A stretch of DNA of 64,000 bases from Sulfitobacter sp. LCG007 (GCF_040801785.1 NZ_CP161805.1:3658001-3722000), one strand, 5' to 3'. Shown: positions 37,342 to 46,860, counted from the stretch's first letter. The notes: generated by a model not told the origin, from the sequence alone. Translations and numbers: made by a program.

Positions 37342-38454
37342 ATGGCAACCACCGGCAAACAGCTCTTCACCACACTGGAAGCGGACGGCACGCTGACCGT
37401 CGCGCTGGAGGACGTGGTCTTTGACGATCCAACCGGGAACCAGGTGCTGGTGCGCATGGAAGCCGCGCCGATCAACCCGTCCGACCTCGCGATCCTCATT
37501 GGTGGCGCGGACATGGAGAATGCCGAGTACAGCCCGGGCAAGTTCGTGGCGAAGATGCCTGATAACGTAAACACCGGGTCCACGGCCCGACATGGCCTGA
37601 AGCTGCCCGCTGGAAACGAGGGTGCCGGAACGGTGATCGCCGCCGGTGACAGTGATGCGGCGCAGGCCCTGAAGGGGCAGCGCGTGTCCTGTGTGCCGGG
37701 CAATGCCTACAGCCAATATTGTATCGCCGATGCCGGTATGTGCCTGACGCTCGGCGACCACTCGGCAGAAGACGGGGCAAGCGCCTTCGTCAACCCGATG
37801 ACCGCATTGGGTTTCGCAGAAAATGCCAAGGCGGACGGGCAGAACGCCATCCTGCACACGGTCGGCGCGTCGAACCTCGGCCAGATGCTCACCCGCATCT
37901 GTCTGGAAGACGGGATCGGGCTGGTCAACATCGTGCGCAACAGCGCCCAGGTCGACCTGCTGAAGGACCTGGGCGCGGAACACGTGGCCAATTCCTCCAA
38001 CGAGGATTTCATGGACAAGCTGACCGCCGCCATCCGCGAGACCGGCGCGTTCTACGGGTTCGACCCGGTGGGCGGCGGCAAGCTCGTCGACACTGCGTTC
38101 AAGGCGATGGAGCGTGTCGCGACCGAGCGAATGACCGAGTATTCGCGCTACGGCTCGAACCAGCAAAAGCGCATGTTCATCTACGGCCGTCTCGACACCG
38201 GCCCGACTATCCTGACACCCTCATACGGCTTCGGTTGGACGCTGTCGGGCTGGCTGCTGTTCCCCTTCCTTCAGTCGGTCGGGCAGGAGGCTGTGGAGCG
38301 CATGCGACGCCGCGTGCGGGATAATCTCACGACGACCTTCGCGAGCCGCTACAAGGAACGCGTCACACTGGACGAGATGCTGACGAAAGACGCAGTCATG
38401 AACTACAGGGCCATGCGCACCGGTGAAAAGTACCTCGTCACCCCGTGGGGGTAA
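37342..38454 (+). CDS. Quinone-oxidoreductase-like medium-chain dehydrogenase
   Basis: 370 aa MDR-superfamily protein without zinc-ligand clusters. N-terminal catalytic fold (GNQVLVRMEAAPINPSDLAI, LPAGNEGAGTVIAAG) and Rossmann region HTVGASNLGQMLTRICLEDG for NADPH. AAAGGAC lies six bases before ATG 37342. The long C-terminal part after residue 250 matches the subgroup often called zinc-binding dehydrogenase in Rhodobacteraceae. Substrate unknown. It is monocistronic. Confidence 0.85.
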   Translation: MATTGKQLFTTLEADGTLTVALEDVVFDDPTGNQVLVRMEAAPINPSDLAILIGGADMENAEYSPGKFVAKMPDNVNTGSTARHGLKLPAGNEGAGTVIAAGDSDAAQALKGQRVSCVPGNAYSQYCIADAGMCLTLGDHSAEDGASAFVNPMTALGFAENAKADGQNAILHTVGASNLGQMLTRICLEDGIGLVNIVRNSAQVDLLKDLGAEHVANSSNEDFMDKLTAAIRETGAFYGFDPVGGGKLVDTAFKAMERVATERMTEYSRYGSNQQKRMFIYGRLDTGPTILTPSYGFGWTLSGWLLFPFLQSVGQEAVERMRRRVRDNLTTTFASRYKERVTLDEMLTKDAVMNYRAMRTGEKYLVTPWG

Positions 38455-38688
38455 TCAATCCGAAACGCACGTCCGCTGCTCCAACAAGACCGTGTTACCC
38501 AGTTGGACTGAGACACTTTGCAAACAGCATGACGCAGGCCGCCGGATGAGCGAGTGGTCCGCCCTTCATGGACGGCCCGCCACGGACATTCAGGGTCAGG
38601 ATGCATTGAATTGCGTCGCGCTGCGTGATTAACGTCTCGAAAAAGCGCGGCGGGCATATCTGTCCCGTTCTATCTGACGGACGAGTTT
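38455..38688. other. Intergenic stretch left of IS21
   Basis: No gene supported. GAGTTTTGATTTCC marks the beginning of the element to the right. Confidence 0.4.
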
Positions 38689-38759
38689 TGATTTCCACCC
38701 AGAACTGACCCGGGTTTTCCATCGAGAACTGACCCACCTTTTGAGTTATGCGGATCAGT

Positions 38760-39517
38760 TCACGGTTGGGTCAAGACATGCGTGGCCTCGTTCCGTTTCC
38801 GGGTTGCGGCCTCGGTGCTGGCCTTGAAGCGGAAGCTGTCGTTTCCGGTTTCCAAAATGTGGCAGCGGTGGGTGAGGCGGTCGAGCAGCGCGGTGGTCAT
38901 CTTGGCATCGCCGAAGACGGTGGCCCATTCGCTGAAGCTGAGGTTGGTGGTGATGGCCACACTGGTGCGCTCGTACAGCTTGCTCAGGAGATGGAAGAGC
39001 AGCGCTCCCCCTGATGGCTGAACGGCAGGTAGCCGAGTTCGTCCAGGATCACGAGGTCGAAGCGCGTCAAGGTCTCGGCCAGGTGACCGGCCTTGCCATT
39101 GGCCTTTTCCTGCTCAAGTGTGTTGACCAGTTCGATGGTCGAGAAGAAGCGCACCTTCCGTCGATGGTGTTCAACCGCCTGAACGCCGAGGGCCGTAGCA
39201 ACATGTGTCTTGCCGGTTCCAGGGCCCCCGATGAGCACGATGTTCTCGGTCGCATCGATGAACTCGCACCTGTGCAGCTGGTGCACCGTCGCCTCGTTGA
39301 TCTCGGCGGCTGAGAAGTCAAATCCTGCGAGATCCTTGTAGGCTGGGAACCGAGCCGCCTTCATGTGGTAGGCAATCGAGCGGACCTCGCGTTCGGCGAT
39401 TTCGGCCTTCAGCAGTTGCGTCAGGATCGGAACCGCTGCCTCGAACGCCGGGGCCCCTTGCTCGATCAGGTCGGTGACTGCTTGGGACATGCCATACATC
39501 TTCAGGCTGCGCAGCAT
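38760..39517 (-). pseudogene. istB: IS21 helper ATPase IstB, one-base deletion
   Basis: AAA+ DnaC-like ATPase. Walker A GGPGTGKTH; Walker [14 protein letters not shown]. Right after LPFS the frame slips (CCATCAGGGGGAGCG in place of the expected one-base-longer codon series). The remainder, [21 protein letters not shown], reads in another frame to 38760. Restoring one base gives 252 aa, the usual IstB size. The ATG at 39517 follows istA closely. Confidence 0.9.
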
Positions 39518-39542
39518 GATGACGATGGCACCGCTGGCTGGA

Positions 39543-41074
39543 TCATGACGCATGGCGGTCACCAGGGGCACGGGCGCGAAGATTGTCATACCGATCGACA
39601 TCAGCCTTGGGCTCCCGGCGCAGGCGCAAGGCTTGCGGCGTATCGATGGTCGGTCCGTCTGTCGCCTTCTCGTCGATCAGCCGGTGCAGGATGTTGAGGA
39701 CATGGGTTTGGGTTGCGACGCCTTCCGACAAGGCCCGTTCGACAGCAGTCAGGACCACCTGCTCGTCGTGGTGCAGGACGAGCGCAAGCACATCGACCAT
39801 TTCCCTGTCGCCGCCCGGGCGCCGCAGCATCAGCTCCTGCAGCTTCTGGAAGCCCCCTGGCAGCTCGGCGAAGGGTGCTCCGTTGCGCAAAGCGCCTGGC
39901 TTGCGCTGGATGACCGTAAGGTAATGGCGCCAATCATAAATCGTGCGCGGCGGCTTGTCGTGGGACCGATTGATCTGCCGTTCATGTTCGCAAAGGATCT
40001 GGCCCTCGGCAGCGATCACGAGGCGATCCGGATAGATCCTCAGGCTGACCGGACGGTTCGCGAAGGACGCAGGCACGCTGTACCTGTTGCGTTCGAAGCT
40101 GATGAGACACGTGGGCGATACCCGTTTGCTTTGCTCGATGAAGCCGTCAAAGGGTGGCGGCAGCGGCATCAACTCGGCCTGCTCCGTGGTCCAGACGTCC
40201 GCAAGGCTTCCAGGCAAACGGCCGTGCGGCGTCTCTTTCCACAGCTGCAGGCATCGCTGTTCCAGCCACGCGTTGAGCGACGCCAGGTCAGGGAAGTTCG
40301 GAATTGGTTGCCATAGCCGTGGTCGCGCATCCTGAACGTTCTTCTCGACCTGCCCTTCTCCCAGCCTGACGCCGGATTGCAGAAGTCGGGCTCGAAGACG
40401 TAATGGTTGGCCATCGCGAGGAACCGCATGTTGATCTGACGCTCCTTGCCGCGACCGATGCGATCCACCGCTGTGCGCATGTTGTCGTAGATGCCCCGGC
40501 CTGGCACACCGGCAAACACCCGGAAAGCATGCCAATGGGCATCGAAGAGCATCTCGTGCGTTTGCAGGAGATAGGCGCGGACGAGGAAGACGCGGCTGTG
40601 CGACAGCTTGATATGCGCGACCTGCAGCTTGGTCCTCTCACCCCCGATCCCCGCGTAATCTTCGCTCCAGTCAAACTGGAAGGCTTCGCCGGGCCGAAAC
40701 GACAGGGGCACGAAGACACCGCGCCCCGTCGTCTGTTGCTCGCGTTGTCGTTCCCTGCGCCATTCCCGAGCGAACGCGGCCACACGGTTGTAGGAGCCAG
40801 TGTACCCAAGAGCGACCAGATCGGCATGAATATGCGTCAGGGGGCGGCGCTGCTTGCGCGACTTCGAGGCTTCGGTCTTCAGCCAGGCCGCAAGCTTGTC
40901 CGCGAAGGGATCGAGCTTGCTGGGGCGCTCTGGCACCGTGAACTTCGGCTCCACGGTGCCGGCCTTCAGGTACTTCTTGATCGTGTTCCGCGACAGGCCT
41001 GTCCGGCGCGAGATCTCACGGATGGGCAACTGCTCGCGCAGGGCCATCTTCCGTATGACATTCAGTAGTCCCAT
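39543..41074 (-). pseudogene. istA: IS21 transposase IstA, one-base deletion
   Basis: DDE transposase. N-terminal helix-turn-helix (REISRRTGLSRNTIKKYLKA) and catalytic core (FQFDWSEDYAGI, AHWHAFRVFAGVPGRGIYDN) read from ATG 41074. At about 40350 (GAGAAGGGCAGG) one G is missing, and EKNVQDARPRLWQP onward, including the C-terminal domain, lies in the next frame to 39543. With the base restored the protein is 510 aa, normal for IstA. Confidence 0.9.
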
Positions 41075-41184
41075 GTGGATCACTCCATTGCCCCCGTCGC
41101 TCAGTGCGCTCGGGCGGACGGCCACATGGGTCAATTCTCAATGGAAATCTGGCCTCTTCCCGGGTCAGTTCTGGGTGGAAATCA

Positions 41185-41868
41185 ACATACGTAACGCTTT
41201 CAACCGACCAAACACCCGCATTTCTGGCATCCGGCAACCAGCCGCTTTGCGGCGCTCAATCCAGAACCCGGAACGAGAGGCGTGTTGAAACCGGCACGCA
41301 TCTGTTTCGTGAGAGCGACGAGGCCGATCATGTCTATGAAATCAAGTCGGGGGTCCTGCGTCTGACACGGGTCCTTGAAAACGGGAAGCGTCAGGTGATC
41401 GCCTTTGGCCTGCCCGGCGACATCATCGGCTTTCCGAACGGCGACCTGCATCATACCGATTGCGATGTGATCGCAACCGCGCAGATCGTGGCGCACCGGC
41501 GCCACGCCCTTGAGACCGGCGAAGGCGATCCCGAGACGCATCAGCGGTTGCTGCGCGCGGCGCTGCGCGAGATCATTGCCATGCAGGACCATTTCATGAT
41601 GCTGGCGCGCAAGTCCGCGATGGAAAAGGTCGCGTCCTTTCTCGTCGTGCTATCGCAACGCATCGGAACTCCAATCGGCAACTATACGACCTATCCGCTG
41701 CCGATGAGCCGCGCCGACATCGCCGATTTCCTGGGCCTGACCGTTGAGACTGTCAGCCGGATGCTCACGCTGCTGCGCCGGCAAGCTGTGATCACGTTGG
41801 AAACGCCGCAGACCGTTCTCGTCCAAAACATGGAAGCGCTGATCGATGCCTCTCAGGCCGACGACTAG
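41185..41868 (+). pseudogene. Crp/Fnr-family regulator lacking its own start, abutting IS21
   Basis: Effector domain (GTHLFRESDEADHVYEIKSG, GLPGDIIGFPNGDLHHTDCD) followed by a Crp-type helix-turn-helix (SRADIADFLGLTVETVSRML). It resembles Fnr/FixK regulators, but the N-terminal Cys cluster of an oxygen-sensing Fnr is not visible in what remains. In the reading frame there is no ATG/GTG start between the IS end (41184) and the cNMP domain; the open frame extends into the IS to GTG 41104. IS21 thus appears to have removed or displaced the native start. A hybrid protein starting inside the IS is possible. Confidence 0.75.
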
Positions 41869-41877
41869 ACGTTTCGT

Positions 41878-42303
41878 TCAATAGGCAACGTCCTGCAGGA
41901 TATGGTCGTGTCCCAATTCGTCGAGGCCGCTGGCGATGTCGTCGGCGGCCATCGGATGTGACAGAAGATAGCGGGACGTCGGCGTATCCGCCCGCTCGGT
42001 CGCCAGAGCAAGTGCCTCGCCCCAGTTCTCTTGCCCGAAATCGCCGCGTCCCACCCACATCAGGGCCACGAGCTCGACCTGGTGTTCGGGGTCCATGGCC
42101 TAGATCTCCTCTACCAGTTCTTCTTGCATCATGCCGGTGTCCATCTCCTCGTTCAGTGTAACGTGGTGGCCCCCTTCACCCGCGTTGTCGCGAGCGTCGC
42201 GTGGGGTGTCCTCCTCGCCAAGTGTGGTCGCACGCATCTTGAGAAGAAGGCGGCACAAGTATCCCGGCTCGATCGTCAGTTGATTGACCATGTCCATCTC
42301 CAT
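41878..42303 (-). pseudogene. DUF3775 protein with in-frame amber codon
   Basis: The frame from ATG 42303 (GAGGAA upstream; alternative ATGs at 42297 and 42291) reads LTIEPGYLCRLLLKMRATTL to EELVEEI, then TAG at 42100-42102. It continues in the same frame AMDPEHQVELVALMWVGRGD to LQDVAY, ending at 41878. The distal half is the conserved DUF3775 core. Together they make 141 aa, about the family length. TAG is one step from CAG. A separate start at ATG 42096 just after the stop could yield a 72-aa core protein. Function unknown. Confidence 0.8.
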
Positions 42304-42314
42304 CCGTTGCTTCC

Positions 42315-42743
42315 TCACTCCGGCCACAGATCGCGGATCGGTTGCGGCAAACCTGATTTTACGTCGCGGATTTCGCCCTCGGATATCTTATCATCGAGGG
42401 TTCGGAACACGGCGGCGATGTCTTTTGTCCCGCGCCAGTCCTGAACGTCACCGACCTGATCCTCGATCGCGGACAGGAAGTGTTCCACCTTCCTGTCGCG
42501 GACAGGTGTATGCGAGGGCTGCCAGCCCTCAAAAAACATGCCCCGGATCAGTAGCGGCATCTGTGCCGACAGCTGGGCCACCTCGTCATGGCCCAGATGA
42601 TCGCGGATCTGCACCAGCACGGCGCGCAGCAGCCGCAGCGCATCTCGGCTGCTGTGCCAGTCCAGCCGCTCGCGCAATTCGTTGATCCATTCATGGGTGA
42701 GTTGCACCGTATGGTCGATCACTTCCAATCCCTGAGCAGACAT
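42315..42743 (-). CDS. DUF2267 domain protein
   Basis: 142 aa soluble helical protein. The conserved signature is RDALRLLRAVLVQIRDHLGHDEVAQLSAQMPLLIRGMFFEGW, found in many stress-linked DUF2267 proteins. It lies between the bactofilin-like gene (9 bp upstream) and the DUF3775 gene on the same strand, and near Hsp20 and Usp genes. That association is typical of general stress clusters; no biochemical role is established. Confidence 0.85.
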   Translation of the reverse strand: MSAQGLEVIDHTVQLTHEWINELRERLDWHSSRDALRLLRAVLVQIRDHLGHDEVAQLSAQMPLLIRGMFFEGWQPSHTPVRDRKVEHFLSAIEDQVGDVQDWRGTKDIAAVFRTLDDKISEGEIRDVKSGLPQPIRDLWPE

Positions 42744-42752
42744 CGTGTCCTC

Positions 42753-43943
42753 CTAATCCGGGTCGCGTTCCATGGGGCGCATATCGACGTCCAGCGCGGG
42801 GCCGACATTGCCCGTCAGACGTTCGAAAAGCGCGGTCGTCATCCCGCCGATCCCCAGAAGGACCAGCGCAAAATTCGCCATCCATCCCAGCACGGGTATG
42901 AAATTCAGCAGCGCGACGAGTGTCACGCCAACGACCAGCGCAAGCAGTCGCATCCAGATTTCCGGATTCTCGGCAGCGCCGAGCCCGCGCAACACACGCA
43001 TCGCCAGAACGTAGGCTCCGAGGATGTATCCCAGGGTCCAGAGCACGACGGTCGCCAGTAACACGATCGGCACAAGCGGAAGGCCCACGATGGTTAGCGC
43101 GCTGATCGGGACCAGACCGAACAGCATCGACAACCCAATCACACCCGACAGCAGCGCCATGCCGGGCTGGGCTTCGATGCCGCGGCGAAGATGGCGAACC
43201 TGCTTGGGTGCGAGCGTGAGGAAAAGCGCGCCGATGACGACGAAAAAACCAAGCGTGACCAGAAACCCGCTCAGGACGGACAGGAACGTCGGCAGCACGG
43301 GATATTCCCAATCCGACCACATCTCCCGCGCATCTCTCATCATTTCGCTGCGCTGGTAGGGTTGGTAAGTGACGCGGTCGGCAGACACCACACGTTCGGG
43401 GATCTCGATACGCGCAGGCGCCGAGTACGTCAGCGTCCCCCCTATGCGCGCGTCCGGCCCGAACACCAGCGTTTCGCCCGCGAGCAAGACATCACCTGAC
43501 ACTTCGGAATTGAGCGTCACCTTGCCCCCTGCGACCGCCAACGCGCCCAGGACTGGTCCGTCGATGGCAACACGCCCCCCGGCAATGCGCGCGTTGCCCG
43601 CAATCTCAGCCTCGGATCCGACCCTGACGCTGAAGCCCGATGCCGTTACGTCGCCGCCCACTGGTCCACGCAGGCTGACCGAAAACCCCATCGCGTATAG
43701 ATCACCGCCCGTCGTCGCATCCACGTCGACATCGAACCCGGCGGCATGAGCGTCCTGCGCTACGCTGCCATCAAGAGACACGGTGGCTCCGGCAGCCAGA
43801 ACATCGCATGTGGCCTGAAGCGGCGAACGCATCTCGCCGGCGCGCAGGATATCGCCCCCGATCACGCGGTCCGGGCTCTGCCCGAACCCGGGCCCCGCTA
43901 GGGCCATCAACATTGCCGCAATCAATGTCCTTTTGAATCCCAT
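42753..43943 (-). CDS. Bactofilin-like beta-helix protein with C-terminal membrane domain
   Basis: 396 aa. Signal peptide MGFKRTLIAAMLMALAGPGFGQ from ATG 43943. Residues about 30-180 form short repeated strands (GGDLYAMGFSVSLRGPVGGD, GNARIAGGRVAIDGPVLGAL) like the polymer-forming bactofilin/beta-helix fold. After a linker rich in charged residues come four to five hydrophobic segments (FLSVLSGFLVTLGFFVVIGA onward). Probably an envelope protein. The role is not known; neighbouring stress genes suggest an envelope-stress function. Confidence 0.75.
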   Translation of the reverse strand: MGFKRTLIAAMLMALAGPGFGQSPDRVIGGDILRAGEMRSPLQATCDVLAAGATVSLDGSVAQDAHAAGFDVDVDATTGGDLYAMGFSVSLRGPVGGDVTASGFSVRVGSEAEIAGNARIAGGRVAIDGPVLGALAVAGGKVTLNSEVSGDVLLAGETLVFGPDARIGGTLTYSAPARIEIPERVVSADRVTYQPYQRSEMMRDAREMWSDWEYPVLPTFLSVLSGFLVTLGFFVVIGALFLTLAPKQVRHLRRGIEAQPGMALLSGVIGLSMLFGLVPISALTIVGLPLVPIVLLATVVLWTLGYILGAYVLAMRVLRGLGAAENPEIWMRLLALVVGVTLVALLNFIPVLGWMANFALVLLGIGGMTTALFERLTGNVGPALDVDMRPMERDPD

Positions 43944-44094
43944 CTCCGCATCCCCTTCCGGTCTAACTCTGGGAAACGGTGCATGTATTCGCCTGCATGC
44001 CAGTTGATCAGGATCAACCGGGTCCGACGATTCCGCCCTAAATCTGTCTCTGCCGACAATAGGCATGCACATCGTCAGAACGGAGGTCATTCAA

Positions 44095-44559
44095 ATGTCG
44101 AAGAAGAATCAAACGCCTCAGGCGTCCACCGATCCGGCCGGGTGGCCGTTGATCCAATCCTTTCAGGCCGAGTTGAACCGGATGTTTGATCGGTTCAACA
44201 GCGGACCGTTCGGTGGCGATCACAAAGTGATGCCGGTTCTCGACATCGCCGAAACCGAGGATGCCGTCGAAATAACGGCGGAAATGCCCGGCGTGAAGCC
44301 GGAGGATCTGGACGTTTCGATCTCGGACGAGACGCTGATCCTGAAGGGTCAGAAGAGCGACGCACGGGAGGACCGCAGCAAGGATTGGCATCATGTCGAA
44401 CGCAGCTTCGGCAGTTTTCGCAGGCACGTGCCGCTGGGATTCGCGCCAAAGGACGGGAAGGTCGACGCAAAGTTCGAGGGCGGCGTCCTGACGTTGCGCA
44501 TCGCGAAACCTGCCGACGCTGTCGGAACCGCCAGAAAGATCGATATCGTCGGGGCCTGA
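44095..44559 (+). CDS. Hsp20-family small heat-shock protein
   Basis: 154 aa. Start at ATG 44095 with GGAGG eight bases upstream. Alpha-crystallin domain from about residue 42: PVLDIAETEDAVEITAEMPG, DLDVSISDETLILKGQ, RSFGSFRRHVPLGFAPKDGK, and the VLTLRIAKP end. The C-terminal IxI-like KIDIVGA would mediate oligomer contacts. An ATP-independent holdase. Divergent from the envelope gene cluster and followed by the Usp gene. Confidence 0.92.
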   Translation: MSKKNQTPQASTDPAGWPLIQSFQAELNRMFDRFNSGPFGGDHKVMPVLDIAETEDAVEITAEMPGVKPEDLDVSISDETLILKGQKSDAREDRSKDWHHVERSFGSFRRHVPLGFAPKDGKVDAKFEGGVLTLRIAKPADAVGTARKIDIVGA

Positions 44560-44637
44560 CCACGACACGGATCACGTTTGCGCGCGATCCGTGTCACCGC
44601 CCCCCGTGTCATCCTCAACAAGAAAAAGGACATTACC

Positions 44638-45477
44638 ATGACGATCAAGACCATCCTCACCTGCCTCACGGAAGAGGCCACCGCGGACAGCCTCATGCGC
44701 GCTGCAAGTACGCTCGCCCGTCGCCACAACGCGCATCTCATCGGCCTGCACACGATGGAAGCGCTGATGGTTTATCCAGGCATCGCCATGCACATTCCCG
44801 ACACAGTGTTTGAGTCCTACGGTGCGTCGCAGAAGGAGCAATCCGCAGCACTCAAGGCTATATTTGCGCGCCACACCCATGCTGAGGATTTTGTCTCCGA
44901 ATGGCGCATGCTCAAGAGCGAATCTGAAACGGCGGCGGACCGTATCGTGGAGAGTGCGCGCTGTGCAGACATTTTGCTGATGGCCGCTGCCTCTGCCGAT
45001 GATGACAGCAATGCTCATGTGCACCTGCTCGAGACCGTGATCCGGGACGCTGGACGCCCGGTAATCGTCGTTCCCTGAGGATTTGAAACGGATACTCTGG
45101 GACGCTCGATCCTGATTGGGTGGAACGGCACGCGCGAAGCCGCCCGCGCCGCCCACGATGCCTTGTCAGTTCTTCAGGATGGCGACACCGCTCACATCCT
45201 GCGCGTGAACGACAGCAGCCACGATGCGGATCGGGATGCTACGACAAATGATCTGGCCGCCGCATTTGCCCGCCACGGGATCGGCACCACCCTTGTTCAC
45301 AAGACCTGGGAAAAGCCCGGCGTCGCGGCCGCCCTCAACAAGGAAGCGTTTGAGAAAGGTGCCGATATGATCGCCATCGGCGCCTTCGGCCATTCCCGCG
45401 CCTATGACTTCGTGATCGGGGCGGCGACACGGGATCTGCTTCGGCAAACCGAGTTGCCGGTGATGTTCTCACGCTGA
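44638..45477 (+). pseudogene. Tandem universal stress protein with in-frame stop between domains
   Basis: The first Usp domain (ATG 44638, AAGGA upstream) runs 146 codons to RDAGRPVIVVP, then TGA (45076-45078). The same frame continues GFETDTLGRSILIGWNGTRE to LPVMFSR at 45477, the second Usp domain. Total 279 aa is the normal tandem-Usp size. The second half keeps the ATP-loop-like IAIGAFGHSRAYDFVIG. One substitution separates this from an intact gene. The first domain alone may still be made, and an internal start for the second is possible. Confidence 0.85.
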
Positions 45478-45588
45478 AGCCGCCGGATACTGTTGAACGG
45501 TCCACCGTCAATACGAGCCTGGACTGGTCTGCCCCCTGGAAAGTGGTCCTTCCTGGAGTAGGCTTTCGAGCCGTATGGAGGACAAGGA

Positions 45589-45921
45589 ATGGGACAGAAG
45601 AGACATAAGCCTGAGGAGATCGTCGCGAAGCTGAGGCAGGTCGACGTTCTGGTATCGCAGGGGCGATCGGTGGCCGAGGCGGTGCGATCCATCGGTGTGA
45701 CACAGTTCACCTATTACCGCTGGCGCAAGGAGTTCGGCGGGTTGAAGCCCGACCAGGTGAAGCGCTTGAAGGAGCTCGAGAAAGAGAACGAGCGCCTGCG
45801 GAAGGCCGTGTCGGATTTGACGCTCGAGAAGCTGATCCTGCGGGAGGCGGCCTCGGGAGTGAGGGCCGTCTCGGAAACGGTCCGGGGGACCGTTTCAGGC
45901 CCGAACGGGCGGAGCCCCTAA
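45589..45921 (+). CDS. IS3-family OrfA with altered C-terminus
   Basis: 110 aa. Helix-turn-helix (KPEEIVAKLRQVDVLVSQGR, IGVTQFTYYRWRKEFGGL) and leucine-zipper region (LKELEKENERLRKAVSDLTL). Normally such OrfA ends shortly after LREAASGNF at the slippery site for OrfAB. Here a palindromic insert of about 50 bp adds an unrelated tail (VRAVSETVRGTVSG) and separates orfA from the orfB frame. Confidence 0.85.
   Translation: MGQKRHKPEEIVAKLRQVDVLVSQGRSVAEAVRSIGVTQFTYYRWRKEFGGLKPDQVKRLKELEKENERLRKAVSDLTLEKLILREAASGVRAVSETVRGTVSGPNGRSP
45874..45896. repeat. Palindromic repeat copy 1
   Basis: Arms AAACGGTCC (45875-45883) and GGACCGTTT (45887-45895) around GGG, extended by one G-C pair. It sits in an insert of about 50 bp near the end of orfA. 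Confidence 0.85.
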
Positions 45922-46860
45922 GCCCCGCCCGCCGCCGAGCATGCGTCGATCACGTCAGACGGAAATTTCGGATCTCCGAACGTCTTGCCTGTCGCGTTCT
46001 GGGGCAGCATCGATCGACCCAGCGGAAGGCGCCGCGCGGGCGGGCCGACGAGGAGGCGCTGACCGCGGACATCGTCGCGCTGGCCAGCCAGTATGGACGT
46101 TACGGCTATCGCCGGATCGCAGCCATGCTGCGAGACGCCGGCTGGGCCGTGAACGTGAAGCGCGTCGAGCGGATCTGGCGGCGGGACTGAGGAGGATCAG
46201 AAAACGGTCCGGGGGACCGTTGTCCCGACGAAGCTGAAAGTGCCACAAAAGCAACCGAAGAAGGGGCGGCTCTGGCTGAACGACGGGTCGTGCATCCGCC
46301 TTCGACCAGAGCGCCCGAACCACGTCTGGTCCTATGACTTCGTCGAGAGCCGGACCCATGACGGTCGGAAGTTCCGCATGCTCAATGTCATAGACGAGTT
46401 CACCCGGGAGTGCCTGGCGATCCGGATCGACCGGAGGCTCAATTCGACCGCCGTGATCGATGTCCTGACCGACCTGTTTATCCTGCGAGGTGTGCCCGGG
46501 CACGTCCGATCCGACAACGGCCCCGAGTTCATCGCCAAGGCCGTGCGGGACTGGATCGATGCCGTCGGCGCGAAGACGGCGTTCATTGAACCAGGCAGTC
46601 CCTGGGAAAACGGCTACTGCGAGAGCTTCAACTCGAAGCTCCGCGACGAACTGCTGAACGGCGAGATCTTCTACTCGCTGGCGGAGGCTCGCGCCGTGAT
46701 CGAGGCATGGCGGGTCCACTACAACACGGTCAGGCCCCATTCGTCGCCGGGCTACCGACCGCCAGCGCCGGAGGCTGTCCACTGGCCGTCTCGCGGACGG
46801 GGATCAGCCCCGCCGCAGGCATCCGCCTTGGCAGGGAAACCCGTCATGCACCAAGATTGA
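45903..46860 (+). pseudogene. IS3-family OrfB (DDE integrase) split by a palindromic insert
   Basis: The frame beginning near 45920 reads FRISERLACRVLGQHRSTQR, ADIVALASQYGRYGYRRIAA and VKRVERIWRRD, then hits TGA in an insert at about 46189-46232. It resumes LKVPQKQPKKGRLWLNDGS with the integrase core: NHVWSYDFVESRTHDG (D), VRSDNGPEFIAKAV (D) and SPWENGYCESFNSKLRDE (E), to 46860. Without the insert this is a normal OrfB. Inactive as it stands. Confidence 0.88.
46202..46221. repeat. Palindromic repeat copy 2
   Basis: AAACGGTCCGGGGGACCGTT, 20 bases identical to 45875-45894. Surrounding insert sequence differs from copy 1 beyond the palindrome. Confidence 0.88.

Larger units (their letters stand above)
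38689..41184 (-). mobile_element. IS21-family insertion sequence, about 2.5 kb
   Basis: Both ends carry TGATTTCCACCCAGAACTGA followed by CCCGGG as inverted repeats (left from 38689, right ending 41184). An inner pair (GAGAACTGACCC / GAGAATTGACCC) is the usual multiple-repeat structure of IS21 ends. It contains istA and istB on the minus strand, each with a one-base deletion. No target duplication could be recognised. Confidence 0.9.

Noticed and set aside
45076-45078. Selenocysteine at the Usp TGA
   Set aside because: Usp domains have no selenoprotein precedent, and no SECIS-like hairpin was evident directly downstream.
45903-46240. Programmed frameshift as the reason for the orfA/orfB split
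   Set aside because: IS3 elements use one slip, but here two extra inserts with stops break the frame beyond what slippage can solve.
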